Shown here: piece after piece, positions 55,496-64,000 of the stretch | Layout of the letters: each line of letters begins with the position of its first letter | How positions within the stretch are numbered: position 1 is the first letter of the stretch | Source of the DNA: Schistocerca nitens | Taxonomy: Eukaryota; Arthropoda; Insecta; Orthoptera; Acrididae | Assembly (NCBI RefSeq): GCF_023898315.1 | Contig: NC_064622.1 | Coordinates: forward strand, 180,130,178-180,194,177 | Direction: 5' to 3' | DNA: 64,000 bases | The notes under the pieces: model-generated | The model's database searches: none | The model's input: only the letters and a program-made list of their open reading frames with translations | Told to the model about the DNA's origin: nothing | Program-made: the position numbers and the translations under genes

Positions 55496-55624
55496 GATGA
55501 TTAGAAATGTGCTCCGTCGGCATCTCAACTACATCGACATCTGCGATCTTCAACCCACTGTGAATAACATGGCAAAACGCTGGTCCCATTGTACCAATTA
55601 TTAGCGCTTTTACCCGTTCCGTTA

Positions 55625-55858
55625 CCGAGCGAGGTGGCGCAGTGATTAGACACTGGACTCGCATTCGGGAGGACGACGGTTCAATCCCGCGTCCGGCCAT
55701 CCTGATTTAGGTTTTCCGTGATTTCCCTAAATCGCTTCAGGCAAATGCCGGGATGGTTTCTTTCAAAGGGCACGGCCGACTTCCTTCCCCGTCCTTCCCT
55801 AATACGATGAGACCGATGACCTCGCTGTCTTGTCTCTTTCCCCAAACAAGCCAACCCA
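55625..55858 (+). mobile_element. SINE D, copy 2
   Basis: Plus-strand tRNA-headed SINE flanked by the perfect duplication ACCCGTTCCGTTA (55612-55624 and 55859-55871). The head has GGTGGCGCAGTGATTAGACA (A box) and ACGGTTCAATCCC (B box). The body has CCTAAATCGCTTCAGGCAAA, matching 48197-48421 on the other strand. Confidence 0.9.
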
Positions 55859-56034
55859 ACCCGTTCCGTTAACGTATGGAGCGCAGGAAGAATGATTGAT
55901 AAAGGACTTCGGTGCATGCTATAATTAATATAATACTGATTTCACGATATCCAAGGGAACGATGCGTGAGCCGGGGGGGTTATAGTATGTTCCTAGTCAT
56001 AATTTAGAGGCAGCTCTTCAAATTTTGTTACTAG

Positions 56035-56560
56035 ACATTTTCGGGATAGTTTCCGTCTATCTTCAGGAATTTGCAAGGTCACTTGTTTCAATACTCTGTG
56101 ACTCTCCCTGCCAGTCACACAAACGTGTGACTATTCGTACAGCCCTAGCCTGTATACATTCAGCATCATCCGTTAGTCCTATTTGGTGCGATCTCGCACA
56201 TATGAGCAATATTTTGGGATAGAAAGCACAGTAAATTGCAAGCAATCTCCTTTGCAGAGAGACTGCATTTCCCTAGTATTTTGGCCGGCCATTGTGACCG
56301 AGCGGTTCTAGGCGCTTCAGTCTGGAACCGCGTTACGCTACGGTCGCAGGTTCGAATCCTGCCTCGGGCATGGATGTGTGTGATGTCCTTAGGTTAGTTA
56401 GGTTTAAGTAGTTCTATGTTCTAGGGGACTGATGACCTCAGAAGTTAAGTCCCATAGTGCTCAGAGCCATTTTAACCATTTGAACGTAGTATTTTACCAA
56501 TAAACCGAAGTCTGCCACGACTGCATTATGCGACAAAGCAACACATTATCCCGCTCATTT
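56035..56560 (-). pseudogene. CR1-like LINE remnant interrupted by a SINE
   Basis: Minus-strand RT C-terminal remnant: SHQIGLTDDAECIQARAVRIV (derived YQVGLTE.IE.IQ.RA.R.V) near 56135-56200, and the thumb region up to about 56280. It resumes after a SINE A at 56496 with words matching the same LINE (CAATAAACCGAAGTCTGCCAC) to about 56540. Bases 55872-56034 are unassigned. Confidence 0.6.
56283..56486 (+). mobile_element. SINE A, copy 7, inside CR1-like remnant
   Basis: Complete copy with B box GGTTCGAATCC at 56350-56360, flanked by TAGTATTTT at 56274-56282 and 56487-56495. Confidence 0.9.
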
Positions 56561-57320
56561 TTCCTCCAACGATTCCTTGCAAAAGTAAAAGAATGAGATT
56601 AAATGTTAATCACGCATTTATAACTCGCCTAGAGACGTCAAACAACATATCGTATGAAACGGAACTGACAGTACTATTTCATGGAGACGTTGGCCGTAAA
56701 CGAAATCCATATCCACTATTAGGACTGTTATATACATTGTGCAAGTCCTAATAGCTTCACGAGAAAGTTCTCTGATCGCTTCTGTAGTAGAGCACAGACT
56801 GATGGATTTCAATCGTCACGCGTAACGAACAGTACATGAGTTTCCCGCTCGCTCACATTTACTGCACTTAGGGTAGACATCTAGGGACTAGTTCTCCTGA
56901 TGGCTAGACATTGGTATGCTGTGCTGTTTATCTTGTTAATGTTTTACCAAGTTCCACGCATGTTATGAGTGTGAATTTTCCTCCGAAAGCTCTTTATAAT
57001 GCCACAGAAAAAGTATATAGTTCCACTAAAAAAACGCAAATAGATATCATAACTGGGCAGGTTATACATTACTCGCATAGATTAGAAAATTCGCCACATT
57101 GTCCTATATAAATTCGTGACGTTTACTAATCCTCGTCATATTTAAGGAGGCCTGTCCTAGCTTTCTCGCCCTCTATGGGGAAAGGATAGGTTATGCGAAG
57201 TTACGCCCACGGACCCCGTTCTCCGAATTTTAAGCTAGGCTTTATAATAGGTTATACCACTGTCCTTTTCTAACGTTGCTGTCAATGTGCCAAGTCCCTT
57301 ACTACCGATCCCAGCACCCT
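56561..57320. other. Unassigned sequence
   Basis: No recognised coding or repeat structure. Confidence 0.35.
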
Positions 57321-57331
57321 ACTGCATTATT

Positions 57332-57527
57332 GGTTCAAATGGCTCTGAGCACTATGGGACTCAACTTCTAAGGTCATAAGTCCCCTAGAACTTAGAACTA
57401 CTTAAACCTAACTAACCTAAGGACATCACACACATCCATGCCCGAGGCAGGATTCGAACCTGCGACCGTAGCGGTCTTGCGGTTCCAGACTGTAGCGCCT
57501 AGAACCGCACGGCCATTCCGGCCGGCA
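57332..57527 (-). mobile_element. SINE A, copy 8
   Basis: Reverse-strand full-length copy, flanked by ACTGCATTATT at 57321-57331 and 57528-57538. Confidence 0.92.
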
Positions 57528-57530
57528 ACT

Positions 57531-57611
57531 GCATTATTATTATTACTGTTATTATAATAATAATTATTATTATTACTTGTAGTAGTAGTAGTAGAAATAG
57601 TAGTAGTAGCA
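57531..57611. repeat. ATT and GTA trinucleotide microsatellites
   Basis: ATT/TTA units to about 57580, then GTA units to 57611, both imperfect. Bases 57612-57801 are unassigned. Confidence 0.85.
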
Positions 57612-57810
57612 GTCTTATTGGTCCTTGGATTATTTTTACACGATACAGCTTAAGAACGAAAAAGAAATTCATGATTCATATACACAGCATTTATGGATTT
57701 AACAGGTCTAGTACGTCAATTAGAGGGCAGGTAGTCGGCGGTTGCTTTATAGTAGCAACAATCTCTGCATATCTATGAAGTAATTTAGGAAAATGACAAA
57801 AACACTAAAA

Positions 57811-58941
57811 TAGTTTTAATATAATCCATTATGGAGTCGAGGTAGCAGTTGTCGTTATACTGGTTATCACTGTTAGCATTCAACCGAGGTTCTTATACAT
57901 ATATTTTAACAACGCGTTTTAAAAGACAATGCTCTCATCATCAGGTTGTAAAGTCTATGTCATGAAATTAAACGGACTAAAAGGACAAAATACCATCACG
58001 AATAGTTGGGAAAACAATAGAGTAAAACAGAATTAAAAGTATATTGGACTGTGGGTCCTCATCTTACATTGAAGTTGTTGACACAAGTCGATGGCCGTCC
58101 CATAGCTACCAAATATGCTGTCGCACTGTGCCGGCCCGGGAGCTGTTGTGGACTGACGTGCTTAGGTGTTGTGGCGTGGTTACAGCCGTGTGCTTGACGG
58201 TAACGCTATGCTATTGGACGCCTTATAGGGCAGACAGGAAGATCATTCGCGATCCGGTATAAAGAACATAAAGATGCGTTCAGGTTAGGAAATTATGACA
58301 AATCAGCTGTTGCGAACCATGTATATGAAAGAGGCCACCCCCTTAATAGCATAGAAGATAACGTAGAAATATTGCATGTAGAAAAGAAAGGGAGGAAACT
58401 TGATTTACTAGAGGAATTCGAGATAGCTATCCATGAAAAGAAACAAAGCACTATTCTAAATGCACAAGATAATTTTAAAGAAATGAGATTTTTTAGCGGG
58501 TTTTTAGAATTATTTTAGGGTAGGTATGCAACTTTAAACTTGTAGCATGTCACTGACTGAGTTGCGAAAGGCTAACGATGGCAGACCAATAGCATAGCGT
58601 TACCGTCAGGCACACGGCTGTAGCCACGCCACAACACCTAGGCACGTCAGTCCACAACAGATCCCGAGCCGGCACAGTGCGACAGCATATTTGGTAGCTA
58701 TGGGACGGCCATCGACTTGTGTCAACAACTTCAATGTAAGACGAGGACCCACAGTCAAATATACTTTTAATTCTGTTTTACTCTATGGTTTTTCCAACTA
58801 TTTGTGATGGTATTTTGTCCTTTTAGTCCGTTTAATTTCATGACATAGACTTTACAACCTGATGATGAGAGCATTGTCTCTTGAAACGCGTTGTTAAAAT
58901 ATATGTGTAAGAATCGCGGTTGAATGCTAACAGTGATAACC
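57811..58941 (+). mobile_element. Penelope-like element with inverted terminal copies
   Basis: Flanked by ACACTAAAA at 57802-57810 and 58942-58950. Two arms of about 365 bp (about 57860-58225 and 58575-58941) are reverse complements. They enclose a 345-bp centre coding the end of a GIY-YIG endonuclease. Terminal copies in direct or inverted arrangement around a 5'-truncated coding part are typical of Penelope-like elements. The left side has about 50 extra bases beyond the right arm, also typical. The right arm holds CTGATGA and GAAA, a hammerhead-like core. Confidence 0.85.
58222..58518 (+). pseudogene. Penelope-like GIY-YIG endonuclease, C-terminal fragment
   Basis: An open stretch of 98 codons and a TAG. 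It begins LIGQTGRSFAIRYKEHKDAF, the second half of the GIY-YIG signature with the catalytic Arg and downstream His. It continues through SAVANHVYERGHPLN and EILHVEKKGRKLDLLEEFEI, where the Glu of LLEEFEI fits the catalytic Glu, and ends FFSGFLELF. There is no start codon; the reverse transcriptase is missing because of 5' truncation. In the full element this nuclease cuts the target for insertion. Confidence 0.85.
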
Positions 58942-58950
58942 ACACTAAAA

Positions 58951-59567
58951 CAGGATGCCCAGATGGAAAATGGAGTCTCTATCCTTCCGAATACGAGGTC
59001 GGCGTGGTCGAAACAGCATAGTCATTCTTTTTAAACTAGTAGAAAATACTGTTTTGTTTAAATATTATTGCAAAAATGTTATTTAATAAATCGGAAAGCT
59101 AGTGCTGAATTGTAGGTCTCCTTTCTACGGTGGGGTACCTTGTGTGGGTTAGAGACACGCAAATCGCCGCTGTGGCTTCCTGTTGAAAGACGTGCACGGG
59201 GTAGTTGAGCCACACGAAATTATAATTATTATTCATAACGTAACATTACACCTATTATCAGCTGGCATCTGGACCAGGACGACGATATCTGGTTTCCATT
59301 TCGTGTACCGGGACTGTGGTGTGGAGTCCTGCCCATTCGTCTCTTATAGGGTGCCTAAAGGATGCTGTTTTCTCGGGTAGCTATTCAACAATTCAAGCAA
59401 ATCACATTAACGGTGTTTTAAGGTGCCTATAATGTCGCACCTTACAAGCACTCATGCACATACTTTGCTGTGAACTACAACCACAGTCATTTGATAGGTT
59501 GTACATCGTATATATGAATATTTAAAGGAGACTAACATTGTCACGTGCGCCTTGAAAATAATTGTTA
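58951..59567. other. Unassigned sequence
   Basis: No recognised gene or repeat. Confidence 0.35.
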
Positions 59568-59580
59568 ACGCTTATTGCAT

Positions 59581-59815
59581 ATATACAATGTCATGTGACG
59601 AGGGCCTCCCGTCGGATAGACCGTTCGCCCGGTGAAAGTCTTCCGATTTGACGCCATGTCGACGACTTGCGCATCGATGAGGATGTAATGATGATGATTA
59701 GGACAACACAACACCCAGTCCGTGAGCGGATAAAATCACCGACCCAGCCGGGAATCGAACCCGGACCCTTAGGGTTGACATTACGTCACGCTGGCCACTC
59801 AGCTACTGGGGGCTG
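59581..59815 (-). mobile_element. SINE C, tRNA-headed
   Basis: Reverse-strand SINE of 235 bp flanked by ACGCTTATTGCAT at 59568-59580 and 59816-59828. On the minus strand the head reads CAGTAGCTGAGTGGCCAGCG (A box) and GGGTTCGATTCCCGGC (B box at about 59752-59762). The body includes GGGTGTTGTGTTGTCCTAAT and ATCATCATTACATCC. It is a different family from SINE A, B and D. Confidence 0.9.
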
Positions 59816-59828
59816 ACGCTTATTGCAT

Positions 59829-61037
59829 GAAAAGTGACGGGTTGTCTTTATTAACAGAACGGCGTAATGAATGATTGCCTATACTGGTAGAGGTTGGAAC
59901 GCCAGTGGAGATGAAATGGCAGGCAGAACTCAAGCTCTGGGTGGAAGGCCCGGACAGCTGCTGAAAAACAGGAAGTAGCTAGACTGACATCGTGGCACCT
60001 GAGCTCTGGAGCATAATAGGCTGACGGCCGGCCGCTATTGTAGCAGGACCGAAAGGATAACCGGGAACTATGTATATCTTGAACGCATGTGAGAGGAACG
60101 AAGAAGCGGCACCTCGGAAACCACGCAGGCGGGGTTATTTCCAGGTATTTTTACTCAGAAGCGTACCATTGTACGAATATAGGTTTTTCTTGCAACCTTC
60201 CCGCGCTGGACGAGAAAAGACTAAAATATGGTTGGTGGCGTTCGGAAGAATCTGTTGAGAGAGACAATATTCCGTGGGTTCGGGAATATGATTCGTTTTC
60301 GGAATTACGAGGGTGGGGAGCCGAGTCTTGCTGGGAAGCCAGCGGTGAAGAGACGAGGTTTTCCGTTGTGAGCGCCCGTGTGGGACGGTCGCTCGGTATC
60401 AGCTTTGGCGGTACAGATGGACTTGTGGTCTTTGCTCTCAGGAGAGTTTATAGTTAGAGCAGTTAGGCACTGTAGTGTTGCGAACATATGCGTTTCTGTA
60501 CTTCACCTCCAGGTTGGAAGTCGTCGGTGAGTACGCAGCGTTCAGTAATTGAGAGCACTTCCTCTGCCTATACTTACGTTGAGACATTATCTGAACTCCG
60601 TCCTAGTAGCTGGGAGTTCGCGTTTCTCCTCTGTAGAACACACAGAAGAGAATACATTATTAGAGTATTTTAGTTAGAGGATCGCCTTCTGCCGACCTAG
60701 TGTTTGAAAGCGTTTATTTGTGGCTGGAGTTCTTCCATCGTCGTGAGTACGAGAACCATCACTTCGACGCACCGGACACAGTAAATAGGGTGACATCGCA
60801 AATTGCTTCGGCTTATTAGGGCTATGAAGCTAAACAGCTGTGATCACGTTACTTTATTTCCACCACCGTAGATCATCTTTGAAAGCAGGGTCTTCTAGTG
60901 TTTGGTACGTAGATTATGTCAGTCATGTCGAGTTAGTGATATTAGACCGCGCAGTCATAATACGGGGCAGAGTTGGGCATTGAATAATAATTTTAGTTAG
61001 GAAATATAGACAATTGTACTTAAAGGGTGATTTTAAT
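59829..61037. other. Unassigned sequence, 1.2 kb
   Basis: Frames of up to 122 codons (60089-60457, plus) have no recognised domain. GC-richer than its surroundings between 60090 and 60400. An LTR or 5' untranslated region of an LTR element is possible but nothing proves it. Confidence 0.35.
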
Positions 61038-61039
61038 TA

Positions 61040-62426
61040 CACTACTGGCCATTAAAATTGCTACACCAAGAAGAAATGCAGATGATAAACGGGTATTCAT
61101 TGGACAAATATATTATACTAGAACTGACATGTGATTACATTTTCACGCAATTTCGGTGCATAGATCCTGAGAAATCAGTACCCAGAACAACCACCTCTGC
61201 CCGTAATAACGGCCTTGATACGCCTGGGCATTGAGTCAAACAGAGCTTGGATGGCGTGTACAGGTACAGCTGCCCATGCTGCTTCAACACGATACCACTG
61301 TTCATCAAGAGTAGTGACTGGCGTATCGTGGCGAGCCAGTTGCTCGGCCACCATTGACCACACGTTTTCAATTGGTGAGAGATGTGGAGAATGTGCTGGC
61401 CAGGACAGCAGTCAAACATTTTCTGTACCCAGAAAGGCCCGTACAGGACCTGCAACATGCGGTCGTGCATTATCCTGCTAAAATGTAGGGTTTCGCAGGG
61501 ATCGAATGAAGGGTAGAGCCACGGGTCGTAACACATCTGAAATGTAACGTCCAATTTTCAAAGTGCCGTCAATGCGAACAAGAGGTGACCGATACGTGTA
61601 ACCAGTGGCACCCCATACCATCACGCCGGGTGATACGCCAGTACGGCGATGATGAATACACGCTTCCAATGTGCGTTCACCGCGATGTCGCCAATCACGG
61701 ATGCGACTATCATGGTGCTGTAAACAGAACCTGGATTCATCAGAAAAAATGAAGTTTTGCCATTCGTGTACCCAGGTTCGTCGTTGAGTACACCATCGCA
61801 GGCGCTCCTGTCTGTGATGCAGCATCAAGAGTAACCGCAGCCATCTTCTCCGAGCTGATAGTCCATGCTGCTGCAAACCTCGTCGAACTGTTCGTGCAGA
61901 TGGTTGTTGTATTGCAAACGTCCCCTTCTGTTGACTCAAGAATCGAGACGTGGCTGCACGATCCGTTATAGCCATGCGCATAAGATGCCTGTCATCTCAA
62001 CTGCTAGTGATACGAGGCCGTTGGGATCCAGCACTGCGTTCCGTATTACTCTTCTGAACCCACCGATTCCATATTCTGCTTACAGTCATTGGGGCGTGAG
62101 CAGCAATGTCGCGATACGATAAACCGCAATTACGATAGGCTACAATCCGACCTTTATCAAAGTCGGAAACGTGATGATACGGATGTCTCCCCCTTACACG
62201 AGGCATCACAACAACGTTTCACCAGGGAACGCCGGTCCACTGCTGTCTGTGTATGAGAAATCGGTTGGAAACTTTCCTCATGGAGATGTCGCCACCGACG
62301 CCAATCTTGTGTGAATGCTCTGAAAAGCTAATCATTTTCGTATCACAGCATCTTCTTCCTGTCGGTTAAATTTCGCGTCTGCAGCACGTCATCTTCGTGA
62401 TGTAGAAATTTAAATGGCCAGTAGTG
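61040..62426 (-). mobile_element. Tc1 family 1, copy C, full length
   Basis: A 1387-bp element with terminal repeats CACTACTGGCCATTAAAAT and its near complement, flanked by TA (61038-61039 and 62427-62428). It shares a 9-bp deletion and a TGA with copy A at 9.6 kb. There is no frameshift in the gene, only stops. Confidence 0.92.
61175..62209 (-). pseudogene. Tc1 transposase, single frame with three stops (copy C)
   Basis: The gene from ATG near 62206 to the final GGCSGY stop at 61175 is in one frame. N-terminal helix-turn-helix: DFDKGRIVAYRNCGLSYRDI. The next segment lacks three residues (RVGRDPMTV reduced to HAPMTV). Three nonsense codons interrupt: TGA after RPRITSS (about 61995), TAG in place of CAG after NPTF (about 61478), and TGA in place of CGA near 61410. 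The catalytic boxes FSDESRF, QDNARPH and SPIENVW are otherwise intact with 34-residue spacing. Confidence 0.9.
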
Positions 62427-62513
62427 TATTATAAATATATTGAACAACAAGGTTTATCATTTAGTAGTATTAGTTGCCTTAATCATTCACTGATGTTTAG
62501 ATTGTAATTTATA

Positions 62514-63935
62514 CACTCCTGGAAATGGAAAAAAGAACACATTGACACCGGTGTGTCAGACCCACCATACTTGCTCCGGACACTGCGAGAGGGCTGTACA
62601 AGCAATGATCACACGCACGGCACAGCGGACACACCAGAAACCGCGGTGTTGGCCGTCGAATGGCGCTAGCTGCGCAGCATTTGTGCACCGCCGCCGTCAG
62701 TGTCAGCCAGTTTGCCGTGGCATACGGAGCTCCATCGCAGTCTTTAACACTGGTAGCATGCCGCGACAGCGTGGACGTGAACCGTATGTGCAGTTGACGG
62801 ACTTTGAGCGAGGGCGTATAGTGGGCATGCGGGAGGCCGGGTGGACGTACCGCCGAATTGCTCAACACGTGGGGCGTGAGGTCTCCACAGTACATCGATG
62901 TTGTCGCCAGTGGTCGGCGGAAGGTGCACGTGCCCGTCGACCTGGGACCGGACCGCAGCGACGCACGGATGCAAGTCAAGACCGTAGGATCCTACGCAGT
63001 GCCGTAGGGGACCGCACCGCCACTTCCCAGCAAATTAGGGACACTGTTGCTCCTGGGGTATCGGCGAGGACCATTCGCAACCGTCTCCATGAAGCTGGGC
63101 TACGGTCCCGCACACCGTTAGGCCGTCTTCCGCTCACGCCCCAACATCGTGCAGCCCGCCTCCAGTGGCGTCGCGACAGGCGTGAATGGAGGGACGAATG
63201 GAGACGTGTCGTCTTCAGCGATGAGAGTCGCTTCTGCCTTGGTGCCAATGATGGTCGTATGCGTGTTTGGCGCCGTGCAGGTGAGCGCCACAATCAGGAC
63301 TGCATACGACCGAGGCACACAGGGCCAACACCCGGCATCATGGTGTGGGGAGCGATCTCCTACACTGGCCGTACACCACTGGTGATCGTCGAGGGGACAC
63401 TGAATAGTGCACGGTACATCCAAACCGTCATCGAACCCATCGTTCTACCATTCCTAGACCGGCAAGGGAACTTGCTGTTCCAACAGGACAATGCACGTCC
63501 GCATGTATCCCGTGCCACCCAACGTGCTCTAGAAGGTGTAAGTCAACTACCCTGGCCAGCAAGATCTCCGGATCTGTCCCCCATTGAGCATGTTTGGGAC
63601 TGGATGAAGCGTCGTCTCACGCGGTCTGCACGTCCAGCACGAACGCTGGTCCAACTGAGGCGCCAGGTGGAAATGGCATGGCAAGCCGTTCCACAGGACT
63701 ACATCCAGCATCTCTACGATCGTCTCCATGGGAGAATAGCAGCCTGCATTGCTGCGAAAGGTGGATATACACTGTACTAGTGCCGACATTGTGCATGCTC
63801 TGTTGCCTGTGTCTATGTGCCTGTGGTTCTGTCAGTTTGATCATGTGATGTATCTGACCCCAGGAATGTGTCAATAAAGTTTCCCCTTCCTGGGACAATG
63901 AATTCACGGTGTTCTTATTTCAATTTCCAGGAGTG
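62514..63935 (+). mobile_element. Tc1 family 5, full length and apparently intact
   Basis: A 1422-bp element flanked by TA (62512-62513 and 63936-63937). Terminal inverted repeats of 27 bp differ at 2 positions (CACTCCTGGAAATGGAAAAA on the left). A single unbroken transposase gene sits between. AATAAA, a polyadenylation signal, lies at 63872-63877, about 95 bp after the stop. I recall near-identical copies as very common in Schistocerca sequences. Confidence 0.93.
62758..63780 (+). CDS. Tc1-type transposase, intact, DD32E
   Basis: 340 residues, the normal length. I chose ATG 62758 because it begins MPRQRGREPYVQLTDFERGR, the usual start of the paired helix-turn-helix. The frame is open further upstream into the terminal region but without homology. 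Residues about 5-55 and 65-125 are the two DNA-binding helix groups (YRRIAQHVGREVSTVHRC; SARTIRNRLHEAGLRSRT). GRPR-like basic linkers follow. Catalytic residues: Asp in VFSDESRF, Asp in QQDNARPH (codon 63487), Glu in SPIEHVW (codon 63586). Exactly 32 residues lie between the last two, not the 34 of classical Tc1. No stop or frameshift. Confidence 0.93.
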   Translation: MPRQRGREPYVQLTDFERGRIVGMREAGWTYRRIAQHVGREVSTVHRCCRQWSAEGARARRPGTGPQRRTDASQDRRILRSAVGDRTATSQQIRDTVAPGVSARTIRNRLHEAGLRSRTPLGRLPLTPQHRAARLQWRRDRREWRDEWRRVVFSDESRFCLGANDGRMRVWRRAGERHNQDCIRPRHTGPTPGIMVWGAISYTGRTPLVIVEGTLNSARYIQTVIEPIVLPFLDRQGNLLFQQDNARPHVSRATQRALEGVSQLPWPARSPDLSPIEHVWDWMKRRLTRSARPARTLVQLRRQVEMAWQAVPQDYIQHLYDRLHGRIAACIAAKGGYTLY

Positions 63936-63937
63936 TA

Positions 63938-64000
63938 TGTAAAGCAGAGCATTAAGGGATCCTAAGATTTGCTTCAGGGCGTAATGAGACAGGGTCAAAT
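63938..64000. other. Unassigned window end
   Basis: Too short to classify. It reads as the continuation of whatever the two Tc1 elements interrupted. Confidence 0.3.

Noticed and set aside
57531-57611. Regular short repeats resembling an array
   Set aside because: Trinucleotide microsatellites without spacers; not a CRISPR-like structure, and the organism is eukaryotic.
60089-60457. 122-codon plus frame in GC-richer DNA
   Set aside because: No domain or splice-site context that I can defend.
59829-61037. Possible LTR of a retrovirus-like element
   Set aside because: No paired copy, primer-binding site or gag-pol reading found in the window.

Overview
This is a gene-poor, repeat-saturated stretch of an animal nuclear genome. 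I found no host protein-coding exon, rRNA, CRISPR or bacterial-style operon. The tRNA-headed SINEs that share a common body, several Tc1 families, the CR1-, RTE-, Jockey- and I-type LINEs, and their density together look like a large orthopteran genome. Schistocerca (locust) is my best guess. That guess rests on remembered repeat families, not on a search.

Layout. 1-4.0 kb: an IS630/Tc1-mariner transposase gene split by a reverse-strand CR1-like LINE, then a second Tc1 remnant. 4.2-6.0 kb: an inverted repeat enclosing a Jockey 3' fragment and a perfect 40-bp GC-rich palindrome. 6.4-9.3 kb: a SINE, a paired tRNA-like element, a Tc1 remnant and a degenerate tandem repeat. 9.6-12.1 kb: two head-to-tail copies of one Tc1 family. 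12.5-13.1 kb: a foldback element. 15.1-16.5 kb: a 5'-truncated RTE LINE with a 49-bp target duplication. 18.7-28.3 kb: tRNA-like elements, an I-type LINE 3' end, nested SINEs, a pogo-like transposase remnant, and a Tc1 element inside an I-type LINE. 29.7-31.9 kb: a hAT element inside a Tc1 element. 32.1-36.0 kb: an RTE LINE inside a CR1-like LINE. 37.4-41.8 kb: a third CR1-like LINE and an I-type endonuclease remnant. 42.6-47.7 kb: a mariner, a SINE, a foldback element with tRNA-like arms, another SINE and a Tc1 element with a visible TATA/initiator promoter. 48-55.9 kb: SINEs, a LINE ending in pentamer repeats, and a nearly intact RTE LINE. 56-59.8 kb: a CR1-like remnant holding a SINE, another SINE, a Penelope-like element with inverted terminal copies, and a third SINE type. 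61.0-63.9 kb: two Tc1 elements 87 bp apart, the second with an unbroken transposase gene.

How the parts relate. Almost every insertion can be ordered by its target-site duplication or by the host element it interrupts. Non-autonomous SINEs carry a 3' stem-loop that matches one at the 3' end of the I-type LINE in this window, which suggests which LINE moves them. Two Tc1 copies share a nonsense mutation and a 9-bp deletion, so they descend from one already disabled master moved by another element's transposase. The Tc1 element at 62.5-63.9 kb, whose last two catalytic residues are 32 residues apart, is the best candidate for a recently active element.
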